Assembly (NCBI GenBank): GCA_002169685.1
Contig: NHJI01000065.1
Location: 7,041 to 12,330 of the forward strand
Reading direction: 5' to 3'
From: Rickettsiales bacterium TMED211
GTDB taxonomy: Bacteria; Pseudomonadota; Alphaproteobacteria; TMED127
Length of the DNA stretch: 5,290 bases
Below the pieces are notes generated by a model, which saw only the letters and a program-made list of their open reading frames with translations, was not told the DNA's origin and did not search any database. How positions within the stretch are numbered: position 1 is the stretch's first letter; the number at the start of each line of letters is the position of its first letter. Of this stretch, positions 1 to 5,290 are shown one piece after another. A program made the translations under genes and the position numbers.

Positions 1-1
1 A

Positions 2-1108
2 GCCTTTAAAGGTGCTAAGTTTAAAGAAGTAGAAAAGTTATGGCAGTTCCCAAGTGGAGCAAAGATTGAGTTTGGTTTCTTGGAACGAGATGCAGATGTT
101 TATCGTTATCAAGGACAAGCGTATAGTTGGATAGGGTTTGATGAGATAACTCATTTACCTACAGAGTTTGGTTGGAATTACTTAGCATCACGTTTAAGAA
201 CTACTAACCCAGAACTTAAAACATATCTACGCTGTACTGCTAACCCCGGTGGTGTTGGTGCTACTTGGGTTAAGAAAAGATACGTTGAACCTTCAGAACA
301 TAATAAAAGTTTTGTAGGTAACGATGGTCTTAGTAGAAAGTTTATACCAGCTAAGTTACAGGATAATCCATACTTAGCAGAAGATGGTGAATATGAAAGG
401 ATGCTACAGTCCTTACCAGCAGTTCAAAGAAAACAACTGCTAGAAGGTAACTGGGATATAAATGAAGGAGCAGCCTTTGCAGAGTTTGAACCTGCAATTC
501 ACACAATACCACCTTTTGAGTTACCCTCTTGGTGGGAAAGAGTTAAAGCAGTAGACTACGGTTATGCTGCAGAAAGTTGTTGTTTATGGGCTGCTATCGA
601 CCCTGAAGACAAGACCATAATTATATATAGAGAATTATACAAAAAGGGTCTGACAGGCGAAGCACTCGGAGACACTATAACAGAAATGGAAGAGAATGAA
701 ATTAAATCTATTCCGGGTGTCTTAGATACAGCAGCTTGGTCAAGGACTGGTTATACTGGTCCAACCATAGGTGAAGTTTTAGTTAATAAAGGACATAAAC
801 TAAGAAGAGCTGATAAAAATAGAATAGCTGGTAAGACTCAAATACATGAGCATTTACGAGTAAATAAAGGTACAGGAAGACCTAGATTACAAATTTTTAA
901 TAATTGTGTTAATCTAATTAAAGAACTTCAAAGTATTCCTTTATCGAAAACTAAACCAGAAGACGTAAATACTAACGCTTCTGACCATGCATATGATGCA
1001 TTAAGGTATATGATAATGAGTAGACCAAGAATGGACCATCCTCATGAAAGGATGTTAAGAATAAAAGAAGATTTATATAAACCTGCTGATACAGGATTTG
1101 GTTATTAA
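2..1108 (+). CDS. terL: Terminase large subunit (DNA packaging motor), 5'-truncated by the window edge
   Basis: This is the ATPase and nuclease that docks on the portal, translocates phage DNA into the procapsid and cuts the concatemer. The frame is open to the left edge, so the true start and the Walker A P-loop lie outside; 368 residues are visible. The TTG at 80 is internal, because conserved terminase sequence (LWQFPSGAKIEFGF) lies before it. Numbering from codon 80 as residue 1, the Walker B motif is WIGFDE with D21 and E22, followed by the coupling-type motif CTANPGG at 52-58. The C-terminal RNase H-like nuclease shows three candidate metal-binding acids: D159 in AVDYG, D216 in LDTAAW and D306 in HAYDALRY. 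All look intact. The stop is one base before the portal ATG, as expected for a co-translated packaging operon. Family assignment is confident; the packaging type (cos, pac or terminal repeats) cannot be read from it. Confidence 0.96.
   Translation, partial: AFKGAKFKEVEKLWQFPSGAKIEFGFLERDADVYRYQGQAYSWIGFDEITHLPTEFGWNYLASRLRTTNPELKTYLRCTANPGGVGATWVKKRYVEPSEHNKSFVGNDGLSRKFIPAKLQDNPYLAEDGEYERMLQSLPAVQRKQLLEGNWDINEGAAFAEFEPAIHTIPPFELPSWWERVKAVDYGYAAESCCLWAAIDPEDKTIIIYRELYKKGLTGEALGDTITEMEENEIKSIPGVLDTAAWSRTGYTGPTIGEVLVNKGHKLRRADKNRIAGKTQIHEHLRVNKGTGRPRLQIFNNCVNLIKELQSIPLSKTKPEDVNTNASDHAYDALRYMIMSRPRMDHPHERMLRIKEDLYKPADTGFGY
1093..1096 (+). promoter_or_regulatory. Weak or distant ribosome binding site of the portal gene
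   Basis: AGGA lies 13 bases before ATG 1110, which is long, and one base before TTG 1098, which is too short. The portal ATG begins one base after the terminase stop, so ribosomes finishing terminase probably supply much of its initiation by translational coupling. This argues for 1110 as the start. Confidence 0.4.
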
Positions 1109-1109
1109 T

Positions 1110-3314
1110 ATGGTAGAAGAAAATACATTTCTAAGAGCTGATAGTATATACGAAGAAGTAGAAGGAGAATCAGGGGTTCAGCTTACATTAGAAGAAGACC
1201 AACAAAGAAATATTATTGGAACTATTAAAAATAGATTTCAAATTGCAGAAGATGCTAGACAAACTGATGAAACAAGATGGTTAAAAGCATATGAAAACTA
1301 TAGAGGTTTGTATGCTAAAAATATTAGATTTAGAGAATCTGAAAAGTCTAGAGTATTTGTTAAGATAACTAAAACAAAAGTACTTGCTGCTTTTGGACAA
1401 TTAGTAGATGTTATATTTGGTACAGGGAAATTTCCGATAGGAATTTCGGAAACTAAAATGCCAGAAGGTGAAACAGACTACGCACACTTAGATACTTCAA
1501 ATCCTACTCCGGGATTAGAAACAACAGAAAGTCAAGAACAAGAAGTTGATGGTAATTCAGTAGACTATCAAAGTCCATATGATGTTGGTTATGAAGGCGA
1601 TGGTAAAACTTTAAAACCTGGAGCTACTTATTATAATGGAATATTTGAAGATAGTTTAGAAGACCAAGCAGAAGAGTTAGGTATTTTAAAAGATGGAGCT
1701 AGTGCTGACCCACAAGCTTTAGAATTAAGTCCTGCACAAAGAGCTGCAAGAAGAATGGAAAAACTTATTCATGACCAAATAGAAGAATCTAATGGTAACT
1801 CTGAAATGAGAAATGCTTTATTAGAATCTGCATTACTTGGAACAGGAATTGTAAAAGGACCATTTAATTTTAATAAAAAATTACATAAATGGGAAATGGA
1901 TGAAAGTGGAAATAGAACTTATAATCCTTTAGAAGTTAGAGTTCCTAGAATTGAATTTGTTAGTTGTTGGGATTTTTACCCAGACCCTAATGCAACTAAT
2001 ATGGAAGAATGCGAATACGTTATTCATAGACATAAAATGAATAGAAGTCAATTAAGGCAGTTACGTAATATGCCTTACTTTGATGATGATGCTATACGTA
2101 ATGCAATTCAAATGGGTGCTAATTACGTAGAAAAAGATTTTGAAAGTCAATTAAAAGATGATTCTCGATATGATGAAGAAGTAGGTACTAACTATGAAAT
2201 CTTAGAATATTGGGGTATTATGGATGCAGAGTATGCAAGAGAAATAGGTATTGACTTACCTGATAGCGTTGATGACCTAGATGAAGTACAAGTAAATGTA
2301 TGGACATGTGGACATTATATTTTAAGAGCTGTATTAAATCCATTTACTCCATATAGAATACCATATCATGCTTTTCCATATGAAAGAAATCCATATAATT
2401 TTTTTGGTATTGGTGTAGCAGAAAATATGGATGACAGTCAGCAAATTATGAATGGTCATGCAAGAATGGCTATTGATAATTTGGCAATGTCAGGCTCACT
2501 TGTTTTTGATGTAGATGAATCTGCTTTAGTTGGTGGACAATCAATGGAAATATATCCGGGTAAGATATTTAGAAGACAAGCAGGAATGCCCGGACAAGCT
2601 ATACACGGTTTAAAGTTTCCTAATACATCACAAGAAAACTTAATGATGTTTGATAAGTTTAGACAACTTGCAGATGAACAAACAGGAATACCTAGTTACT
2701 CTCATGGACAAACTGGTGTTCAAAGTATGACAAGGACTGCTTCTGGTATGTCTATGTTATTAGGAGCATCAAGTTTAAATATAAAAACAGTTATTAAAAA
2801 TCTTGATGACTTTTTATTAAAGCCACTTGGAGAGGCTTATTTTCAATGGAACATGCAATTTTTAGAAAATGAATTGGATGTTAAAGGTGATTTAGAAGTT
2901 AAAGCTACTGGAACAAACAGCTTGATGCAAAAAGAAGTTAGAAGTCAAAGACTTACTATGTTCTTACAAACTGCACAAAATCCTGCTGTTGCTCCATTTG
3001 TTAAAATTTCTAAACTAATAAGTGAACTAGCCTACAGCTTAGACTTGGACCCTGATGAAATACTCAATGACCCTGAAGAAGCTGCTGTAATGGCACAAAT
3101 AATAGGAATGCAAAATGCTGGACAAACAAATGGCGAAGAAGCTGAATCCCTTGGTCAACCATCCCCAATGGGAGGATTACAAGGAACACCTGAACAACCT
3201 CAAGAACTTGGCGTTACAGGAACTGGTGGTGGCAACATCGGAACAGGAAATGTACCGGTTGCAGGGGAAGCTGAATTTTCTGGTACGCCTAGAGCAGTTG
3301 GACCTGCAGGTTAA
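1110..3314 (+). CDS. Portal protein (head-tail connector), large form
   Basis: The portal forms the dodecameric ring at the unique capsid vertex through which DNA enters and leaves, and it is the docking site of the terminase and tail. I start it at ATG 1110 (734 aa). An in-frame TTG at 1098 would add four residues, but it sits only one base from the only AGGA (1093-1096). From the ATG, the layout is an acidic N-terminus (1-35), a helical segment (about 36-75), an acidic low-complexity insert (about 113-205), then the portal core. Core landmarks are WDFYPDPNATN near 287-297, EYWGIMD near 366-372 and FPYERNPYNFFGIGVAENMD near 422-441. The last 66 residues are Gly/Pro/Glu-rich and probably disordered. 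The size is closer to P22-type portals (about 725 aa) than to T7-type (about 540). Assignment rests on position after terL and these motifs, recognised from memory of phage portals. Confidence 0.9.
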   Translation: MVEENTFLRADSIYEEVEGESGVQLTLEEDQQRNIIGTIKNRFQIAEDARQTDETRWLKAYENYRGLYAKNIRFRESEKSRVFVKITKTKVLAAFGQLVDVIFGTGKFPIGISETKMPEGETDYAHLDTSNPTPGLETTESQEQEVDGNSVDYQSPYDVGYEGDGKTLKPGATYYNGIFEDSLEDQAEELGILKDGASADPQALELSPAQRAARRMEKLIHDQIEESNGNSEMRNALLESALLGTGIVKGPFNFNKKLHKWEMDESGNRTYNPLEVRVPRIEFVSCWDFYPDPNATNMEECEYVIHRHKMNRSQLRQLRNMPYFDDDAIRNAIQMGANYVEKDFESQLKDDSRYDEEVGTNYEILEYWGIMDAEYAREIGIDLPDSVDDLDEVQVNVWTCGHYILRAVLNPFTPYRIPYHAFPYERNPYNFFGIGVAENMDDSQQIMNGHARMAIDNLAMSGSLVFDVDESALVGGQSMEIYPGKIFRRQAGMPGQAIHGLKFPNTSQENLMMFDKFRQLADEQTGIPSYSHGQTGVQSMTRTASGMSMLLGASSLNIKTVIKNLDDFLLKPLGEAYFQWNMQFLENELDVKGDLEVKATGTNSLMQKEVRSQRLTMFLQTAQNPAVAPFVKISKLISELAYSLDLDPDEILNDPEEAAVMAQIIGMQNAGQTNGEEAESLGQPSPMGGLQGTPEQPQELGVTGTGGGNIGTGNVPVAGEAEFSGTPRAVGPAG
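3104..3107 (+). promoter_or_regulatory. Ribosome binding site inside the portal gene, for the overlapping small gene
   Basis: AGGA ends seven bases before ATG 3115, a standard Shine-Dalgarno spacing. It lies within portal codons, so it marks an internal initiation site and supports the out-of-frame gene starting at 3115. Confidence 0.6.
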
Positions 3315-3345
3315 AGAAGCAATAACAAGAAAAGAGGAGATATAA
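3115..3345 (+). CDS. Small helical phage protein, overprinted on the portal 3' end
   Basis: This 76-residue gene shares its first 200 bases with the portal in the +1 frame and extends 31 bases beyond the portal stop. It looks like a real protein: a basic start, then NHPQWEDYKEHL (15-26), then Leu-rich amphipathic helices containing YRLQGKLNFLVRLEQLDLQV (48-67) and a charged end. Small proteins with a Pro-x-Trp/Phe motif and a later LQG-type helix occur near the portal in many phages; I recognise the style, but no function is established. Support comes from the internal AGGA at 3104-3107, a stop that overlaps the next ATG (TAATG), and the otherwise uncovered stretch after the portal. Its codons inside the overlap mostly end in G or C, unlike its neighbours, because the portal frame sets the bases. 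The alternative is a chance open frame in Gly-rich DNA. Confidence 0.75.
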   Translation: MLDKQMAKKLNPLVNHPQWEDYKEHLNNLKNLALQELVVATSEQEMYRLQGKLNFLVRLEQLDLQVKEAITRKEEI

Positions 3346-3977
3346 TGTTAAAGCCTGATTACATAGATATAGATAAAGATGGGAATACAACTGAGCCTAT
3401 GAAGAAGGCTGCTAAAGAAAAAGAAAGAGTTAAAAAACAAGAAGGTGGGTCAATGGATGACCAAATGTTAATGGTTATGACACCACCTATGAAACCTGAA
3501 ATGGAATCAGAGATGCCTATGGAATCTGATGATAACATGGAAAATGGTTACACAAAATTTATAATGGAAGAAGCATTAAGTGAAGACGAAGAAGATATGC
3601 TTATGTCCAAACTAGAACAAGATGAAGAGCTACAAATGTTATTTGATAAAGTAATAGATGTAGCACAAGAATTTGCTGGGTCTGGTCCTGTTGATGGACC
3701 GGGTTCAGGAGTCTCTGATTCGATACCTGCAAGGTTATCGGATGGAGAATTTGTCTTTACTGCAAAAGCTACAGAAGAAATCGGAGAAGACACTTTAATG
3801 TCTATGATGAAAGATGCTGAAGCTCAAGTAGATGAAAGACAAGGTATGCAGGGAGGTGGCATGATGCAAAATATAGAAGAAGAAAAAGTTAACCAATTTG
3901 GAAAACCTATTGATTCTGATATAGCTCGTGATGAGTTAAAGAAAAGCATGTTGTCAGTTAATCCCCGATACCAATAA
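3345..3977 (+). CDS. Acidic Met-rich phage protein with a SDSIPARLSDGEF motif, function unknown
   Basis: This 210-residue protein has a charged Lys-rich start (18-32), a Met/Glu/Asp-rich low-complexity stretch (about 37-67), an acidic helical part (about 73-110) and one clearly conserved block, GPGSGVSDSIPARLSDGEF, at 118-136, followed by VFTAKATEEIG. A Gly/Met-rich segment (about 167-174) and a basic helix ending NPRYQ close it. Similar GPG-SDSIPA-LS-GEF blocks occur in phage virion proteins, including C-terminal parts of some tape measure proteins and small proteins beside the portal in marine phages. That is recalled knowledge, and the role of the block is not known to me. No signal peptide or membrane segment is apparent. 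The start is firm: GAGGAG at 3334-3339 with a five-base spacer, and the ATG shares one base with the preceding stop, so translation is probably coupled. A structural or head-assembly role is inferred from position. Confidence 0.88.
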   Translation: MLKPDYIDIDKDGNTTEPMKKAAKEKERVKKQEGGSMDDQMLMVMTPPMKPEMESEMPMESDDNMENGYTKFIMEEALSEDEEDMLMSKLEQDEELQMLFDKVIDVAQEFAGSGPVDGPGSGVSDSIPARLSDGEFVFTAKATEEIGEDTLMSMMKDAEAQVDERQGMQGGGMMQNIEEEKVNQFGKPIDSDIARDELKKSMLSVNPRYQ

Positions 3978-3979
3978 AC

Positions 3980-4013
3980 GATAGAGCTACCCAAAGATAT
4001 TTGGCACTCTATC
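3980..4013 (+). other. Predicted RNA hairpin 1
   Basis: GATAGAG (3980-3986) pairs with CTCTATC (4007-4013) over seven bases. After an asymmetric internal loop (CTAC opposite CA), CCAAA (3991-3995) pairs with TTTGG (4000-4004) over five, closed by the four-base loop GATA. It begins two bases after the preceding stop codon. The following sequence is A-rich rather than T-rich, so it does not look like an intrinsic terminator; a barrier to 3' exonucleases or a processing site is possible. Confidence 0.6.
3981..3991 (+). repeat. Direct repeat copy 1, ATAGAGCTACC
   Basis: This is an exact 11-base match to 4062-4072, offset by 81 bases. It forms part of the 5' arm of hairpin 1. Confidence 0.8.
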
Positions 4014-4025
4014 AAATAAAAACCG

Positions 4026-4038
4026 AAAGGCTACCTTT
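4026..4038 (+). other. Predicted small RNA hairpin 2
   Basis: AAAGG (4026-4030) pairs with CCTTT (4034-4038) around a three-base CTA loop. It is short and weak alone. It is listed because its GGCTACC resembles the GAGCTACC in both flanking hairpins. Confidence 0.35.
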
Positions 4039-4042
4039 ACAA

Positions 4043-4077
4043 TACAAGCCCTCTAGTCGACATAGAGCTACCTTGTA
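4043..4077 (+). other. Predicted RNA hairpin 3
   Basis: TACAAG (4043-4048) pairs with CTTGTA (4072-4077), then after an asymmetric internal loop (CC opposite CTAC), CTCTA (4051-4055) pairs with TAGAG (4063-4067). The seven-base loop is GTCGACA. An alternative outer pairing, TTTACAA (4036-4042) with TTGTAAA (4073-4079), excludes both the outer helix here and hairpin 2. The layout mirrors hairpin 1, with CTAC again in the internal loop but on the 3' side. Confidence 0.55.
4062..4072 (+). repeat. Direct repeat copy 2, ATAGAGCTACC
   Basis: This is an exact 11-base match to 3981-3991. Here it lies in the 3' arm of hairpin 3. A shorter related copy, GGCTACC, is at 4029-4035. Confidence 0.8.
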
Positions 4078-4092
4078 AACAAAGCCCCAATT

Positions 4093-4097
4093 AGGAG
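4093..4097 (+). promoter_or_regulatory. Ribosome binding site of the scaffold gene
   Basis: AGGAG lies eight bases before ATG 4106. It is 16 bases beyond the end of hairpin 3 and so should be single-stranded in the predicted fold. Confidence 0.75.
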
Positions 4098-4105
4098 AAA
4101 AGAAA

Positions 4106-4987
4106 ATGACTAATAAAGTCCAAAAAGAGGAAACGCCAAATCCTTATAATAAAAATAAACCTTGGCACAAAGGAGAAGATAAACCTTTTGTATCATCAGA
4201 TAGTATGTATTTTGAAGAGCCTTCTGAAAAGAATAAACTCTTTAAAAGTGATGACATAACTGAAGTGGAAGCTGAAGGAAGTGTTAATACTGAAGAACTG
4301 GAAACTAAAAAGGATACACCTTATAAGAAACCAGATTATAAAAAACGCTATGATGATTTAAAAAAACATTATGATAATAAACTTAATGAGTTTAAAAGCA
4401 GAGAAGAAGAGTTAATAAATCAAGTTCAACAACCTGAATATACAGCTCCAAAAACTGAAGAAGAACTTGAAAAGTTTAAAAATGATTATCCTGATGTGTA
4501 TGAAGTTGTAGAAACCGTTGCTCACATGCAAAGCGAATCTAAAGCAAAAGTTCTAGAAGAACGCCTTAGTAAACTCCAAGAACGTGAAAACGATTTAATA
4601 CGACAAGATGCAGAAAAAAGGTTAGTAGAAAGACATCCTGATTTTGAAGATATCAGAAATAGTGATGACTTTCATGGTTGGGCAAAAGAGCAACCTGAGT
4701 CTATTCAAGATTGGATATATTCAAATGCTGACGATGCTGACCTAGCTTCACGTGCTTTAGATTTATTTAAAAAAGATTTTGGTATAGAACCTACAAAGAC
4801 TAAGTCATCTTCTAAACCGACCAGACAATCTGCTGCAGATATGGTTTCCACTAAAACAACTAGTGTAGAAGCAACGCAAGAGAAAGTATGGTCAGAAAGG
4901 GAGATTGCTGCAATGAGTGTTGCTGAATTTGATAGATACGAAAAGGAAATATCAGATGCAATGCAAGAAGGCAGAATCATAAAATAA
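4106..4987 (+). CDS. Capsid scaffolding (head assembly) protein
   Basis: Scaffolding proteins guide coat subunits into a procapsid around the portal and leave or are degraded before packaging. This 293-residue protein is highly charged and predicted mostly helical: a disordered N-terminus (1-70), coiled-coil-like segments at about 77-110 and 140-175, then HPDFEDIRNSDDFHGWAKEQ (177-196), an acidic helical stretch to about 227, a Ser/Lys/Thr linker (about 229-258) and a short C-terminal helical unit ending in EGRIIK. No protease motif, signal peptide or membrane segment was seen. The C-terminal helical unit is where several phage scaffolds bind coat protein, as known for P22; here that is inference. 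It lies 25 bases upstream of the major capsid gene, the usual place for a scaffold. The start is fixed by AGGAG with an eight-base spacer. Function is assigned from position and composition more than from sequence identity. Confidence 0.85.
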   Translation: MTNKVQKEETPNPYNKNKPWHKGEDKPFVSSDSMYFEEPSEKNKLFKSDDITEVEAEGSVNTEELETKKDTPYKKPDYKKRYDDLKKHYDNKLNEFKSREEELINQVQQPEYTAPKTEEELEKFKNDYPDVYEVVETVAHMQSESKAKVLEERLSKLQERENDLIRQDAEKRLVERHPDFEDIRNSDDFHGWAKEQPESIQDWIYSNADDADLASRALDLFKKDFGIEPTKTKSSSKPTRQSAADMVSTKTTSVEATQEKVWSEREIAAMSVAEFDRYEKEISDAMQEGRIIK

Positions 4988-4999
4988 ACTATAACTTAA

Positions 5000-5004
5000 A
5001 GGAG
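5000..5004 (+). promoter_or_regulatory. Ribosome binding site of the major capsid gene
   Basis: AGGAG with an eight-base spacer before ATG 5013. It sits in the 25-base gap after the scaffold stop and fixes the capsid start. Confidence 0.75.
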
Positions 5005-5012
5005 AAAGTATC

Positions 5013-5290
5013 ATGGCTCAATTTTTTGAACCCTCAACTGATACCGATGCTAACTTTGCAAACTCCGTAAGTGGACAAACTAATAGTTTCTTTTTACCTT
5101 CGGTTTACTCTAAAAAGGTTTTAAACTTCTTTAGAAAAGCCTCGGTAATTGAAGCTATCACAAACACCGACTATGCCGGTGAGATATCCTCTTTCGGAGA
5201 CTCTGTAAAGATTATCAAAGAACCAGTTATTTCTGTGTCAGATTACACAAGAAATAGCGATACAACTGAAACTAGACTAACAGACCAAGA
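5013..5290 (+). CDS. Major capsid protein, 3'-truncated by the window edge
   Basis: This is the main shell subunit of the phage head. Ninety-two codons are visible and the frame is open to the right edge. The protein begins MAQFFEPSTDTDANF, then SFFLPSVYSKKVLNFFRKAS (residues 25-44) and EAITNTDYAGEISSFGDSVK (47-66), followed by IIKEPVISVSDYTR. The pattern of an N-terminal arm, then YSKKVLNFFRKAS and a TDYAGEI..FGD segment is one I recognise from coat proteins of marine podovirus-like phages. An HK97-type fold is expected for the family but cannot be checked from this fragment. Position directly after the scaffold supports the call. About a quarter of its codons end in C (22 of 92 counted by eye), more than in the genes upstream, as is common for very highly expressed capsid genes. 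Confidence 0.88.
   Translation, partial: MAQFFEPSTDTDANFANSVSGQTNSFFLPSVYSKKVLNFFRKASVIEAITNTDYAGEISSFGDSVKIIKEPVISVSDYTRNSDTTETRLTDQ

Larger units (their letters stand above)
3978..4105 (+). other. Intergenic leader before the scaffold and capsid genes, with hairpins and repeats
   Basis: This 128-base gap is much larger than any other in the window, where genes otherwise abut, overlap or lie 25 bases apart. It contains three predicted hairpins, each carrying a GCTACC, an exact 11-base direct repeat, and the scaffold ribosome binding site. It could be a structured leader, an RNA-processing site or a transcription signal for the two highly expressed assembly genes. No convincing sigma-70 promoter is visible, and no run of T follows any hairpin. 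Confidence 0.6.

Noticed and set aside
80..82. TTG as the start of the terminase
   Set aside because: The same frame is open to the left edge and encodes conserved terminase sequence before this codon, so it is internal and the gene is truncated by the window.
1098..1109. TTG start adding four residues to the portal
   Set aside because: It overlaps the terminase end and lies one base from the AGGA. ATG 1110, directly after the terminase stop, is the better start.
3548..3793. Antisense open frame of 81 codons
   Set aside because: Ser-rich shadow of the Glu/Asp-rich gene on the other strand, with no context supporting a minus-strand gene.
3824..4015. Antisense open frame of 63 codons
   Set aside because: It mostly mirrors the 3' end of the 3345-3977 gene, starts inside the hairpin region, and lacks a convincing ribosome binding site or recognisable product.
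3980..4020. Intrinsic terminator after the 3345-3977 gene
   Set aside because: The hairpin is good but is followed by AAATAAAAACC rather than a run of T on the + strand. Stopping transcription before the scaffold and capsid genes would also make little sense without a visible promoter after it.
4022..4035. CCGAAAGG as part of a hammerhead ribozyme core
   Set aside because: GAAA is present, but no CTGATGA-type core segment lies nearby with the required flanking stems.
4038..4043. TACAAT as a promoter -10 box
   Set aside because: No acceptable -35 lies 16-18 bases upstream. The nearest candidate, TTGGCA at 4001-4006, is 31 bases away and inside hairpin 1.
4705..4980. Antisense open frame of 91 codons
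   Set aside because: It lies wholly opposite the scaffold gene, and its composition is what the complement of that charged coding sequence gives.

Overview
This window is a slice of the head-morphogenesis module of a tailed double-stranded DNA phage (Caudoviricetes). All genes lie on the + strand. The order is large terminase, portal, small helical protein, small acidic protein of unknown function, scaffolding protein and major capsid protein. The DNA is AT-rich with mostly A/T-ending codons, and nearly every gene has a clear purine-rich Shine-Dalgarno, so the host is a bacterium. The low GC, the wording of the terminase and capsid proteins and the gene order resemble uncultured marine phage contigs, including those linked to SAR11-like hosts. 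That placement is inference from memory. No tail, replication or integration gene is visible, so podovirus versus siphovirus and lytic versus temperate cannot be settled here.

Layout. The terminase (2-1108) enters from the left edge without its ATPase P-loop. The portal (1110-3314) starts one base after the terminase stop. Inside the last 200 bases of the portal, in the +1 frame, lies a second gene of 76 codons (3115-3345) with its own ribosome binding site. Its stop overlaps the start of the next gene (3345-3977) by one base. A 128-base gap follows (3978-4105), the only sizeable non-coding stretch. It holds an 11-base direct repeat, three copies of GCTACC and three predicted hairpins. The scaffold gene (4106-4987) comes next, and the major capsid gene (5013 onward) runs off the right edge.

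How they work together. The portal ring forms one vertex of the procapsid. The scaffold directs coat protein assembly around it. The terminase then docks on the portal, pumps DNA in and cuts it. The two small proteins sit between portal and scaffold; their position suggests a role in head or connector assembly, but neither function is established by the sequence.

The points most worth a second look are the gene overprinted on the portal tail, the structured repeat-bearing leader ahead of the scaffold and capsid genes, and a reading frame that stays open across that whole leader in the -1 frame of the preceding gene. The first is well supported; the last is speculative.
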